64,000 nt of DNA from Bryobacterales bacterium KBS 96. Its GTDB lineage: Bacteria > Acidobacteriota > Terriglobia > Bryobacterales > Bryobacteraceae. Where the stretch lies: the NCBI GenBank assembly GCA_000381625.1, contig KB906767.1:1404629-1468628 (forward strand), given 5' to 3'. The position numbers and the translations under genes were made by a program. Numbering within the stretch: position 1 is the first letter of the stretch; the number at the start of each line of letters is the position of its first letter. Shown here piece after piece: positions 45,416 through 54,760 of this stretch. The notes beneath the pieces were generated by a model. That model did not search any database, was not told where the DNA came from, and saw nothing but the letters and a program-made list of their open reading frames with translations.

Positions 45416-46561
45416 TCACTCCAGCGCCTTCGCCAAGAACGGCAGCCCTTTCACTCCGTGAAATTCGTGTACGCCTTCGAAGATTTCCTGCTGTGCCAGA
45501 TCGGACGCGTCGAACACTTCGTAGACCTTCTTCACGCGCATGAAGCTCTCGCGCGTAGCCGCTACGGGAAAGATCGGATCGCGCGTGCCGCCTTCCGAAA
45601 AGAACGGTCGCGGCGCAATCAATCCGGCAACATCATAGTTCTCCGCCCAATTCAGAATCCCTGGAATGTAGTTGTCGATGCAGTGCGAGACGCTCATGAT
45701 ACTGTCTCGGAATGTGTTCAGATAGCCGCTCACGAAAGCCGCTTTGATGCGGGTGTCGAGAGCCGAAGAAAACTGCGTGCACGTGCCACCGCCCGATATT
45801 CCCATGCACCCGACCCGTTGAGCGTCCAAGTCCGGCCGTGTCTCAATCCAGTCAATCGCCCGCATGACGTCCCATACCCGCCAGCCAATCATCGTTTGCC
45901 CCATCAGCAAAGCCGATCCGGCCGCTGGTTGACAGGCGGCGGCGCTCGGTCCTTTGGCAATGGTGATAGGGTCTCGGCGATGACCGAACGCCATCGGCTC
46001 AATCGCCACTGCTGCGAGCCCGTGTTCAACGGCTTGGATCGCAAAATCGTGCTGATATCCTGGCTTGCCGGTCCGGTCCTTGCCGTTTTCGTCGATGCCC
46101 ACGATGTCATCGACCCCGCGGCCATGACCGGGAACGCAGATAACCGTCGGATGAGGCGTGGGAGAGCCGGCCGGAAGCAACAGATAAAGAATGACTCCGT
46201 TTCCCGGCCGGCTTTCGAAAAAAATCTTCTCACGCGTGTAACCTGGCAGCTCGCGTTTATCGAGAGTTTGCGCTGTGAGAGCCGTTCGTCCCGGGAAGCC
46301 TCCCAGCAACTCCGTCAGCTTGGCCCGGAGCTGCCGTTGCCACTGCTCCGCTTCAGCCCGGGTAGTGGCCCGGAAAGTCAACTGTAGCGGCGCGGATCGA
46401 TACCGGTTTAGCGTCCATTCGACCGGATCAAGCTCCTGAACTTCGGATTCGTTTCGGACTCCCGCCGGGTGCACCTCGGGAGCTGCTGCAACGACCTTGC
46501 TTGCCAACGCCGCTGCTGCCGCCGCTTGCCCTAATTCGCGTCGTGTCATCTTCATTGCCAT
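45416..46561 (-). CDS. Secreted alpha/beta-hydrolase (acetyl-xylan-esterase-like)
   Basis: A 381-residue hydrolase. The start chosen is ATG 46561, giving a Tat-type leader (MTRRELGQAAAAAALASK, twin Arg). Catalytic features: HPTVICVPGHGRGVDDIVGI (oxyanion loop region), DLDAQRVGCMGISGGGTCTQ (nucleophile in GISGG), GTRDPIFPVAATRESF (acid loop), EIFEGVHEFHG (catalytic His). This is the dienelactone-hydrolase-like/abhydrolase-7 style of secreted esterase common in soil Acidobacteria. It probably removes acyl groups from plant polysaccharides; exact substrate unknown. Confidence 0.88.
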   Translation of the reverse strand: MAMKMTRRELGQAAAAAALASKVVAAAPEVHPAGVRNESEVQELDPVEWTLNRYRSAPLQLTFRATTRAEAEQWQRQLRAKLTELLGGFPGRTALTAQTLDKRELPGYTREKIFFESRPGNGVILYLLLPAGSPTPHPTVICVPGHGRGVDDIVGIDENGKDRTGKPGYQHDFAIQAVEHGLAAVAIEPMAFGHRRDPITIAKGPSAAACQPAAGSALLMGQTMIGWRVWDVMRAIDWIETRPDLDAQRVGCMGISGGGTCTQFSSALDTRIKAAFVSGYLNTFRDSIMSVSHCIDNYIPGILNWAENYDVAGLIAPRPFFSEGGTRDPIFPVAATRESFMRVKKVYEVFDASDLAQQEIFEGVHEFHGVKGLPFLAKALE

Positions 46562-47028
46562 CGACGCAATTATATGGTTACAGCATCGAAATAAACTATC
46601 CTCTGGAAGTCGAACGCCTTCTCTCAATCAACTCCGCACGTCTGCGGGCTATCGCGCTGAACACAAGACTGGACGACGCGCGCCATGGGGCCCAGTGACA
46701 TTTCAAATATGCGCCCCCAGTTCGAAACGCCTGAAAAACCTGATCCCGAGTGATGCACCATCCGGAACTTGCGCTACTCGCGAGAAACGCGCACGCCGCC
46801 GACGTGCGGCGCGCACATTCAATCAGCGCAATGCCGATGTTGCGCTCATGTGGATTGATTCCGGATCGCCGGCGATTCGGAATCCCCAGTGACGAGCCCA
46901 GCGTGATAGCAAAAAACCCTCCGGTATATCGGCTGGTTCTTTATTCTTGCGTTTGCAGCGGGGGCTTTGCAGGCTATGGGCAAGCCACCATTGATCGGGA
47001 CCGTGTTTGAAGTGCCGGTGCGCACAAT
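46562..47028. other. Intergenic stretch, no gene seen
   Basis: Upstream region of the esterase and eroded DNA; no family-like frame. Confidence 0.5.
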
Positions 47029-47616
47029 TTAGAACCTGAGCAAGCCACGAAACCCCTGGCGGCATAGTAGGACTCCGCGCCGTTGTGATAGACGAAAACA
47101 GTGTCGTAGCGGCGATCACAAAAGAGGGCGCCGCCGAGTTTTCTGATTCGCGAAGATGTTCTGACCCAACTCGAAGTTTTCGTATCGAACTCTCCGAGTG
47201 TCTGCAACTCTCGATACTGCTCTTCCGTTAAGAGCTCGATGCCCATAGCCGCTGCCATATCGAGTGCATTATTGTCTGGCTTATGTTGCTTTCTCGACTC
47301 CAGCGCTTCGCGGTCATAGCAGAGACTTCTGCGGCCCTTCGGACTTTCCGCTTAACAATCGTAAAAGATGTATTCGCCCGTCCTTTCATCGTGGCCGACA
47401 ACCTCCGGTTCACCCCCGGTTCGTTCCATTTCATAGAGTGACCAGAGCTTTTCAGCGCTAGCTTCCAGCTTTGCTTACTTGAGCCCATACGAGACCTTCA
47501 TGACGATTCATGTGTTTCTCGAAACGGATCTTCAACGCTCTGAGTAGTTGCTCCGTCTGTTCTGGCGACAAGTTCTTTTTGCCGCTGTTGGCGCTTCGCG
47601 GTGTTGTTGCCTTCAT
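47029..47616 (-). pseudogene. DUF4256 protein, frameshifted with an internal stop
   Basis: Reading from ATG 47616: KKNLSPEQTEQLLRALKIRF then EKHMNRHEGLVWAQV; after about 47475 the next part is in another frame: KLEASAEKLWSLYEMERTGG, HDERTGEYIFYDC, then a TAA stands where Ser is expected, followed by AESPKGRRSLCYDREALESR and DMAAAMGIELLTEEQYRELQ. The end GALFCDRRYDTVFVYHNGAE then YYAARGF needs a further single-base change to finish as GLLRF-stop. So three lesions disable a DUF4256 gene of unknown function. Confidence 0.8.
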
Positions 47617-48035
47617 CAGCCCATCACCCGTCTGCTACACGAAAAGCCGTCAATTCAGGTGCGCAAGAGCGCATCCAACTCCCGGCGCCTCGCGTGCATG
47701 AGAGAGTATCTCACGATCGTTGGATCATGGATGTACGCTGGCCCGGGCCGATGACGCTGACAGGAATTTGGCAGCGCGGGATCACGTTGACGGGAAACGC
47801 GGGACGATTCCCTTCAATTTCCATAAATCTGCGATATGAGGATATAGCTTTTCTCCTCTCAGTCGAATGCCGATAGGCGGACACACCCGTGCGATCGCAC
47901 GAGCCCCGATTTCATCTGCGGAACCTATTAATCCGGCTCGCTACAATCGCCGAGCCGCTGAGCTGAGATGGAGAGCGTGTCAAGTTTAGCGGTCCCGATC
48001 CTCACAGCAGCCGGCGAGTTACCAGCTTCCATGGC
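47617..48035. other. Intergenic stretch, no gene seen
   Basis: Nothing recognised; upstream of the DUF4256 remnant and downstream of the DUF4091 gene. Confidence 0.5.
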
Positions 48036-49724
48036 TTACTGCCTTCGTGTGAGTTGCTCAATCCGCCGCGCCATTTTTTGCCGCGCTGCATAGAGCCGAT
48101 CGGGCTCCCGTGAGAAAGCGCCGACCGTCGCCACCATGCTGTGAACGACCTCGTCAGCGAAAGCCTCGTCACCGAGCGATTTCAACATCCAGAGATATTC
48201 GTAGTCCTCGATACCTTCTCGCAGCAACTCGAAGCGGATGGATGATACGGGCCCATCCACATCTCTTTGTCCGGTATGGCGGCGAACTTCACTGCCGGGG
48301 TATAGAAGCGAGCCTTCACCATTCAGATTTCGGCCGCCGCTACATAGGTATCCGGACAGGTACGTCGTCGGGTTCAACCACGGGTCCACTGTCTGTGACC
48401 AGAACTTCAAATCCCAGTAGAGGATGCCCTGCAAACCGTACCTCCACGTGATCCATGGAACCATCACAGGATCCATCGCGGGCGCATCAATGAAATAGTT
48501 CGGCTGAGGATAGGCTTGATCGCAGGAGACGTACCACGTCAGTTCGCCCTTTCTTGAGCGTTCAGCAGCTATGGCCGGTTCGATGCGGATATCGTTCAGA
48601 TCGTTGCCGTGGATCGAAAAGTCATTGACATAGCCGCTCAGGGTACCCCATGCCGGATTTTCGGGAACCGGCGTTTTGGTCGCGAGGAAGTGAACGCCTG
48701 GAGCGGCTTCGTGCACCACTGTCGCCCATTTGCGCGTCTCCTCGAAAGCCTGCGCGGAAGCAGGTTCGTCGATGGGGCTGTTCAGTACGAGCCGGTCGAG
48801 CCAGCCGTGTTTGCGGTAGTATTCGACCACCTGTTGCACGTAGGACCTGACCATCTGCGGGTCCGCTGCAAGTTCGTGCGGGACTGCTTGGAGAATTACG
48901 CGCTTGGTCTTCCAGCGATTCATATAGAGGTCGTACGCCTCCTCATCGAATTGGAGAGCGACGGAAGATCCCGTTCGTGTAATCCGCGGCTGGAGCGCTT
49001 CGTTGAACCACGGCTCCATCCGGTTTGCATACAAAAACGCGTGATACTTGCGCAGTAGCACCTGGGCCGCCGAGGGACTCACTTTATGAAATCGCGCGAG
49101 TTGGTCGGCGCCTACTCCCATGTAGGTGATCAAATGCGTATCCTGCGGCAGTGCGAAATCATAAAGAGTCACGCGGACGTTCAACTCGGATACCGGGTGA
49201 CCGTTCTGTGTGACCTGGACCGTTCCGGTGTAGATACCGGTGTGCGCGTCGGTGGGCGTAACGATGTCGATCCAGATGGGCCGGTTCTTGACCGTGTGCC
49301 GGAATGCCGCCGCCATGCTGAACGTGTCGGTGAGCGGAGCCAGGGCGTCGGGCCAGAACCCGCCGGCGCCAACAGGGCTCGAGGCGGCCTGGCACAGGAT
49401 GTAGTGTTCGAAGTAAAGCTTGATCTGCGAGGATGGGATGCGGCCTGCCGGCGCCACCAGGTCGGATGCGGTGACGAATAGGCCGGAGGCGGGAGGATCA
49501 ATTCGATTTTTCGGCGGCTCCGTCGAGATCACGACTTGAAAGGGTACGTGTTCATTTTTCGCGCCGGCCAAGGAGATGGTGCGAGAAGCGCCGTCCCACA
49601 CCGCATTCCGCGACTGTGCGGGGTCGTCCGGCCGTACCTTCTGGATGCTAGGTACCGCCCACACCTCAATATCTGCCCCGAATGCGCACATCGAAACGGC
49701 CAACAGCAGGAGTGCGACCTTCAT
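48036..49724 (-). CDS. Secreted DUF4091 (glycoside-hydrolase-like) protein
   Basis: A 562-residue exported protein. Signal peptide at 1-17 (MKVALLLLAVSMCAFGA). N-terminal beta-sandwich (SLAGAKNEHVPFQVVISTEP, HTGIYTGTVQVTQNGHPVSE); C-terminal DUF4091 part resembling a TIM-barrel glycosidase (DRLVLNSPIDEPASAQAF with the likely acidic residues Asp-Glu; VPWITWRYGLQGILYWDLKF; SIRFELLREGIEDYEYLWML). The last motif is the hallmark of DUF4091. It presumably acts on polysaccharide outside the cell. The start at 49724 fits the signal peptide; a longer frame to 49778 would bury it. Confidence 0.9.
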   Translation of the reverse strand: MKVALLLLAVSMCAFGADIEVWAVPSIQKVRPDDPAQSRNAVWDGASRTISLAGAKNEHVPFQVVISTEPPKNRIDPPASGLFVTASDLVAPAGRIPSSQIKLYFEHYILCQAASSPVGAGGFWPDALAPLTDTFSMAAAFRHTVKNRPIWIDIVTPTDAHTGIYTGTVQVTQNGHPVSELNVRVTLYDFALPQDTHLITYMGVGADQLARFHKVSPSAAQVLLRKYHAFLYANRMEPWFNEALQPRITRTGSSVALQFDEEAYDLYMNRWKTKRVILQAVPHELAADPQMVRSYVQQVVEYYRKHGWLDRLVLNSPIDEPASAQAFEETRKWATVVHEAAPGVHFLATKTPVPENPAWGTLSGYVNDFSIHGNDLNDIRIEPAIAAERSRKGELTWYVSCDQAYPQPNYFIDAPAMDPVMVPWITWRYGLQGILYWDLKFWSQTVDPWLNPTTYLSGYLCSGGRNLNGEGSLLYPGSEVRRHTGQRDVDGPVSSIRFELLREGIEDYEYLWMLKSLGDEAFADEVVHSMVATVGAFSREPDRLYAARQKMARRIEQLTRRQ

Positions 49725-50104
49725 CAGCCGCAGGCGCTCGAAATTGAGAGCTTTCGGAGTGAGTTCGTGGAATATCAATTTGACTGGTCTCGCTTCGGCC
49801 TATTACAGCATGCCGGGGCTGCCGTTCGGATCCAGCGGGCGGCCTTGCCGCCAATGAAGTTCACGACTGCCAATTCTTCGACGGCCAAGCGAATACGTCG
49901 CAACCGAACTCCGGGTTCATGCCGGCGGGTGATCCGGTTCTTCAGGCGTAACCGCTGCCGCAAGCGAACAAATGGATTACTAGACACTCCGTCATCGGCG
50001 ATCTATCCTGGTCGGCGGCAGCACACGGACACGAATAGCCTACCAGCTGACAATTCGTCCTCACCAGATCTGGGATGTTTATAAGCCGCTGCGCTAGCCT
50101 TCCC
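49725..50104. other. Intergenic stretch with eroded coding traces
   Basis: A minus-strand frame ends PLDPNGSPGML at about 49800 and might be the tail of a lost gene; I do not recognise it. Nothing else. Confidence 0.35.
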
Positions 50105-50500
50105 TCAGCTGGATTGGTGCTGGTGAGGGCGCCTTGCCGGCGACTCGGCTCCCGGTGGTTCACGGAACGGCTCCACAACAATGCGCTCGTAAGACACTTC
50201 CAGCACTGTGAGATGTTCTGTACTGCCCGGTGCTTCCAGAACAACACGATCACCCGCCGCCGACTTCATCAACGCGCCCCCAGAGGAGACACCCAACTGA
50301 TGTGGTTGCGGTCAAGATCGACCTCGTCCGTGCCTACGATGCTCAACACCCGCTCCGTTCCCGCTGCATTGAGATAGCGCACTGTCGCCCCAAAGAATGC
50401 CCTTGCCGCCGACTGACCCGACCTCGGAGTTTCCGGGTCGACCATCTCCGCGGCTTCGATTCGCTGATGAATGCCATTTTGGGTCGCGTTCTTCGTTGCT
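50105..50500 (-). pseudogene. GreA/GreB-type transcript-cleavage factor, C-terminal remnant
   Basis: Frames on the minus strand encode HQRIEAAEMVDPE, FFGATVRYLNAAGTERVLSI, VGTDEVDLDRNHISWVSPLG and, after a frame change, ALMKSAAGDRVVLEAPG then EHLTVLEVSYERIVVEPF. This is the C-terminal domain of GreA/GreB factors, which rescue backtracked RNA polymerase. The N-terminal coiled coil is not intact. A functional copy presumably exists elsewhere. Confidence 0.75.
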
Positions 50501-50577
50501 CAGTATCCATATCCGAATGCGATCTCGTCATTCGAGAGATCTCAAAGGAGAAATAATGAGACTTTCTTTTCGCGCAA

Positions 50578-51027
50578 TTCCTACTGTCATCTGCCTGGCG
50601 GCATCTCGCCGCACGTGATCACCTGCTTCAACAGAATCCGAAGTTGCGTTTAGTTGGCGCACATCTCGGTAGTATGGAGACCGACGTCGATGACATCGCC
50701 CGGCGGTTTGATCGCTATCCGAATTTCGCCGTTGATATGGCGGCTTGCGTACCATATTTCATGCTCCAGCCGCGCGACAAAGTACGGGCGTTCCTGCTGA
50801 AATACCAGGACCGCGTGCTCTACGGTACGGATCTGGTGGTTCTTCCCCGATCCAAAACCACAGATGCGGTTGCTGAATTCCGCAAGACTTATGCGCGCGA
50901 TTGGAAATTCTTTTCGACCGACCAGAATGCCGAGTACATGGGCCACACCTACCGTGGCTTGGCGCTGCCTCCATCTGTCCTGCGCGGGCTATTTCACCAT
51001 AACGCCGTACGTTGGTTTCCCGGCCTT
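50578..51027 (+). pseudogene. Amidohydrolase (TIM-barrel) 3' portion, truncated and IS-interrupted
   Basis: From about 50578 the plus strand encodes ARDHLLQQNPKLRLVGAHLG, SMETDVDDIARRFDRYPNFA, YQDRVLYGTDLVVLPRSKTT, LPPSVLRGLFHHNAVRWFPG, the last third of an amidohydrolase-2 type enzyme (metal-ligand Asp in YGTDLV). The N-terminal two thirds are missing. At Leu 51027 an IS256-family element interrupts it, and the final codons GTC AGC AAA TCA AAC TAA follow at 52467-52484, so the gene ended ...PGLVSKSN. Confidence 0.85.
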
Positions 51028-52458
51028 GAGGATGCCCGGAATTTAGTTGAAACGCGCGACTCTCGCCGGAGCGGTGATAGGCTCCGGCAAATGTGTTTGC
51101 AAGGAGAGTCGCAGATGAAGAAACGATACCAGATTGACAAACAACGTGCGGTACAGAAATTCCGTCAGTTCGCTGCCGAAGAGAACCAACCGATCCAACT
51201 GGTGATTCCACTCAAAGAGGTTCTTGATCTGATCCAGCGTGGATTGATGAACGTGGCGATGGCCGCTTTCACCAAGCTGGCCGAAAGCGTGATGGGACAC
51301 GAAGTGACGGCATTGGTGGGAGAGAAGAACCGAGCCAACGCGGCGCGGATGAACAATCGCTGGGGCAGTGAACCTGGCTATTGCCTGGTGGGTGGGCAGA
51401 AGATTCCGCTGCAGAGGCCGCGAGTGCGCGACACCAGAAAACGAGAAGTGCCGCTGGGCAGCTACGAGTTGCTGCAGCGCGCCTCGCTGATGGAGGAGTC
51501 GGTATGGCAAAAGATGATGCACGGGATCACGACCCGCCGGTACAACGCCGTGGTCAAAGAATTAGAACAGGCGTATGGGATCCAGAAGTCCACCATCAGC
51601 GAGCACTTTATTGAGGCCAGCCGGGAACGTTTGGACAAATTGCTGGCGCGACCGCTCCGCGAATATGCGTTCTGCGCGATGATGATCGACGGAACGAACT
51701 TTGACGACCAACAGTTGATCACCGTGTTAGGCATCACGGTGCACGGCCAAAAGCTGGTGTTGGGGCTGCGGCAAGGCGCCACCGAGAACACCACGGTGGT
51801 GAAGCAGCTATTGGACGAGTTGCGGGAGCGAGGCGTGGATTTCGAAGTTCCACGGCTGTATGTCTTAGATGGTGGCAAGGCGCTCTCGGCCGCGGTCCGG
51901 CGGACCGCTGGGAAGGCAGGGTTCATCCAACGTTGTCAAGTCCACAAGGTCCGAAACGTGGTCGATCACCTCACCGAGGAGCACCAGGCGCACGTCCGGC
52001 AAAAGCTGCTCAGTGCTTACGGGACGCGCGAGTATATCGATGCCCGACGAGCGTTGCTGCGTCTCCTCCGAGAATTGATGGCTTTGAATCCGAGCGCTGC
52101 CCGAAGTCTGGAAGAAGGTCTGGAAGACACCCTCACGGTTCACCGCTTGCGTGTGCCGCCGCGACTACGGACCAGCTTGGCGAGCACCAACCCGATCGAA
52201 TCTGCCTTCTCCATCGTGGAGACCGTGTGCCGCAATGTGAAGCGCTGGCAGGGCGGCGATCAACATCTCCGCTGGGTTGCCAGCGGCTTGTTATGGGCAG
52301 AGTCCAGATGGAATCGAGTGCATGGTTATCGTGAGATTCCCATCCTCGTCAAAGAATTGGAGCTCGCGGTCATCAAAGGTCTCCCTCTTCGTCACGCCAC
52401 TGTGGCATGATCAGGAGGAAATTCCGTCGCGCGTTTCAACTAGAAAGCGGGCATCCTC
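51028..52458 (+). mobile_element. IS256-family insertion sequence with 8-bp target duplication
   Basis: Imperfect 33-bp terminal inverted repeats: both ends read GAGGATGCCCG, five varying bases, then TAGTTGAAACGCGCGAC (left 51028-51060; right 52426-52458, reverse complement). Immediately outside, the same 8 bases CCGGCCTT occur at 51020-51027 and 52459-52466, a target-site duplication of the length expected for IS256. It carries one intact transposase gene and looks recently inserted. Confidence 0.93.
51115..52410 (+). CDS. IS256-family transposase
   Basis: A 431-residue transposase of the IS256 (Mutator-like) family. The start is ATG 51115 behind AAGGAGAG; the frame is open further upstream because it joins the interrupted amidohydrolase. 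Catalytic DDE: Asp in FCAMMIDGTNFDDQQLITVL, Asp in VPRLYVLDGGKALSAAVRRT, Glu in RTSLASTNPIESAFSIVE. The conserved block GFIQRCQVHKVRNVVDHL is also present. It is intact and the flanking ends are good, so probably active. Confidence 0.96.
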   Translation: MKKRYQIDKQRAVQKFRQFAAEENQPIQLVIPLKEVLDLIQRGLMNVAMAAFTKLAESVMGHEVTALVGEKNRANAARMNNRWGSEPGYCLVGGQKIPLQRPRVRDTRKREVPLGSYELLQRASLMEESVWQKMMHGITTRRYNAVVKELEQAYGIQKSTISEHFIEASRERLDKLLARPLREYAFCAMMIDGTNFDDQQLITVLGITVHGQKLVLGLRQGATENTTVVKQLLDELRERGVDFEVPRLYVLDGGKALSAAVRRTAGKAGFIQRCQVHKVRNVVDHLTEEHQAHVRQKLLSAYGTREYIDARRALLRLLRELMALNPSAARSLEEGLEDTLTVHRLRVPPRLRTSLASTNPIESAFSIVETVCRNVKRWQGGDQHLRWVASGLLWAESRWNRVHGYREIPILVKELELAVIKGLPLRHATVA

Positions 52459-52466
52459 CCGGCCTT

Positions 52467-52484
52467 GTCAGCAAATCAAACTAA
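52467..52484 (+). pseudogene. Last codons of the interrupted amidohydrolase
   Basis: Val-Ser-Lys-Ser-Asn and stop, in the frame that continues the 5' fragment across the target duplication. See 50578-51027. Confidence 0.8.
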
Positions 52485-52912
52485 GTTTTCTGCTTCAGAC
52501 GAGCAGGATAATGCAAGGCGTGTCACGGGAACTTTCACCGTTGTTGACGGAAGCGGCAAATCAGGAACGTGACGCATCTGGGACGCCGCCCGCGCCGAGG
52601 GGCGGACGAGTCCGCTAAGGAGCATACCGCCGCACGCGAGTTCGTAGCCCGACTTCGCGCAACCCTTCCGTCGTGCACGTTGTGCGTCGCGAACACCGGA
52701 TGAGGCACGGGCCCAGTACCTTACTATGAGACACCAGCTTGACGCTTTGAAAGCAGCGAAGGCGCATATATCGGCGCACATATTTACTCGAAAATCTTCA
52801 AAGGTTGTGCAGTTGAAGTTCAAATTGAAAACTATGGACATATTCCATCCCCAAGGGCTTCAATTTTTGTTCACGTGTTCGCTTTCGGGTCGGTTCTGAT
52901 GACCCGTGTTAT
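52485..52912. other. Intergenic stretch, no gene seen
   Basis: No credible gene; sequence after the amidohydrolase end. Confidence 0.5.
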
Positions 52913-53161
52913 GTGAAGCACTACTCCTTCGGCGCTGACAGAACTGAGATTCCGCCAGGAACAGGAAAGTACAGCGTCTCTGTACAACTTGATTTTAATA
53001 GAAGCGAAATTTATCCACTTCGAACTGGTGGACTTAAGCTAGAGCTGTTTATAGTTACTCGCTACGACAACGGGTTCGAAAAGCAGTTCCAAACCGGCTT
53101 CTGTTATGAGTATGCTTCGGGGCCTCCTGGAGGCTGTGCGAGCCCATCTTCATTATCCTAA
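52913..53161 (+). CDS. Short hypothetical frame, doubtful
   Basis: Up to 82 codons from GTG: KHYSFGADRTEIPPGTGKYS, then QLDFNRSEIYPLRTGGLKLE. It reads like part of a beta-rich domain and might be the C-terminal piece of a broken gene whose start lay to the left. No ribosome site and no family. Confidence 0.25.
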   Translation: MKHYSFGADRTEIPPGTGKYSVSVQLDFNRSEIYPLRTGGLKLELFIVTRYDNGFEKQFQTGFCYEYASGPPGGCASPSSLS

Positions 53162-53507
53162 GTCTCCAGGCAGTTAAGGCTATACCGGCTGGATCTGGCG
53201 ATTTCGCCGTAATAAAGTCGGTTCGACGCAATAGATTACACCAATAGTTCCACACTCGGGGCAATCTGATGGCTAAAAGTGTTCCCGGGCTGCGACCTAT
53301 AAATGCATGGAACCCCCTACCCTGTTCTCGACCGCGAGTGTGCTGGTGTTGCCGTTCATTGTCGACCTCTGGCGCCGCACCAAACGTCGCGCCGCGGCGC
53401 AAGACTTAGCTTTCGGGCGGCCGGCGAATCGGACTTCGATTGCGAAATGTGGACAGTCAATAAAATCCGAAGAGATGAATAGACGCTGACTTCCACTAAT
53501 CTCGTAG

Positions 53508-54491
53508 ATGGCAGAGTGGGCCCTGATCGAAGCGAGAGCTAGGAGAACTCCACTGGGAGTTCTCCTAGCTCATCAGCAGCATCTTCATGTGAAAATGCGG
53601 CCGGATTGGCGGCAAGCGATCCCTCAAGAAGATGGCGATATTCTTCGGGACTACGAAACGTATATCCCTGAAATTGCCGATGAGGTGGGAATTGCCCAGG
53701 TTCTTGATTGCTTCGAGGCCAGCTCGACGTTGCCGATCCGGATTGGCGCCAGGCAACAATTCGAGCTAACCGATGCCACTCTAACCGATGCCACTCTTGC
53801 CTTGGAGAATCTATATCGCGAGCGTGTTTTGTTGCGGCCGCCAAAGCCAGCACATCCTGATGTGGACGTAAAGATCACTCCGAGCCGCAGCACCATCCTT
53901 ACCGTCTTCGGCCGGCTCACCTTTTGGCGCTATAAAGTATTTTGGGCCGTCGCTATACCCGTTGTCATGGCGGCTCTTCTTCTAGTACAACGGCATTTTC
54001 TGTTGCAGCGATATTCTCAGATCAGCAAGCCTTCTCTAGCTCACCAAGTTGAGCTGCCGAATGCAGTGGATGTGTCCGACTTGCCACTCACTTCTCTCGT
54101 AAAGATTGAGCCGCAGTACCTGAACGACTTGGTTCTATTGCGTCATCCGGTAATTCACGCCCGTCGGGAAAAAACTCCCGCCCGGCGCCAGTTCGACGGT
54201 GGCGTGACCATAGACGTACCGCCGCCAGCCTCACAGCCTGCTTTCCTGCCCGCGGCGCCTGCACTGGGCAGTATCGGCAACACCAAGCCGCAACCGCCGC
54301 TGCCAATACCGCTACCGGCAGCCGCTCCATATCCCGCAAAGCAGAACCGATTTCTTCACTTCTTTTCGACGCTCTTTCACGACCCTCCTCAAAAGCGCCG
54401 GGCTGACGACGAACACAATCAAAAACATAACGGGCAGGAAATCGAACGCACTACTGGCTCGACGGGCCGGGCGATTCAAGGGTTGAGATAG
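53508..54491 (+). CDS. Single-span membrane protein of unknown function
   Basis: A 327-residue protein. One transmembrane segment at about 140-160 (VFWAVAIPVVMAALLLVQRHF), after a soluble N-terminal part with an acidic helix (IPEIADEVGIAQVLDCFEAS). The C-terminal 160 residues are Pro-rich (PPPASQPAFLPAAPALGS, PQPPLPIPLPAAAPYP), with a basic tail. Such layouts suit an envelope-spanning or TonB-like linker, but I do not recognise a family. An ATG at 53595 is a possible later start. The early codons coincide with a perfect DNA hairpin. Confidence 0.65.
   Translation: MAEWALIEARARRTPLGVLLAHQQHLHVKMRPDWRQAIPQEDGDILRDYETYIPEIADEVGIAQVLDCFEASSTLPIRIGARQQFELTDATLTDATLALENLYRERVLLRPPKPAHPDVDVKITPSRSTILTVFGRLTFWRYKVFWAVAIPVVMAALLLVQRHFLLQRYSQISKPSLAHQVELPNAVDVSDLPLTSLVKIEPQYLNDLVLLRHPVIHARREKTPARRQFDGGVTIDVPPPASQPAFLPAAPALGSIGNTKPQPPLPIPLPAAAPYPAKQNRFLHFFSTLFHDPPQKRRADDEHNQKHNGQEIERTTGSTGRAIQGLR
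53537..53570. repeat. Perfect 15-bp hairpin near the start of the 327-aa gene
   Basis: AGCTAGGAGAACTCC and its perfect reverse complement GGAGTTCTCCTAGCT flank a 4-base loop ACTG. It lies 29 bases into the frame, so it would form a stem in the mRNA just after the start codon, or act as a protein-binding site. Confidence 0.85.
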
Positions 54492-54505
54492 TTCCAATCT
54501 CGGAG

Positions 54506-54760
54506 CTATCGACCGAATCGTCTGAACGAGATTTCAGCCGTGGTGCCGCATTCATCTGAGCAGGCGTGCCCAGGCGCTAGGCGCTCGAACGATTGCATCA
54601 ACAATCTGTTTGCTTCGGGGACGGACTTAAAGTGGCCGACAGCGATTTTCACACCGCAAAGCACGGCATTCCAGCCGCCGGTCCTATCGCGATATGTCAC
54701 AAGTGAGACAACACCATCGGGCGTCGTGTGAACGAATTCTAATGGCGGCTCAGTAAGCAT
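54506..54760 (-). CDS. Small protein of unknown function
   Basis: An 84-residue protein (LEFVHTTPDGVVSLVTYRDR, GWNAVLCGVKIAVGHFKSVP, EANRLLMQSFERLAPGHACS). Overlaps the PilZ-like gene by 22 bases and follows it on the minus strand, so it is probably its partner. Family unknown. Confidence 0.55.
   Translation of the reverse strand: MLTEPPLEFVHTTPDGVVSLVTYRDRTGGWNAVLCGVKIAVGHFKSVPEANRLLMQSFERLAPGHACSDECGTTAEISFRRFGR

Noticed and set aside
45356-46387. 343-codon plus-strand frame opposite the esterase
   Set aside because: Antisense shadow of the esterase, whose catalytic motifs and Tat leader are clear.
48609-49058. Plus-strand frame inside DUF4091 gene
   Set aside because: Shadow of a conserved secreted protein gene.
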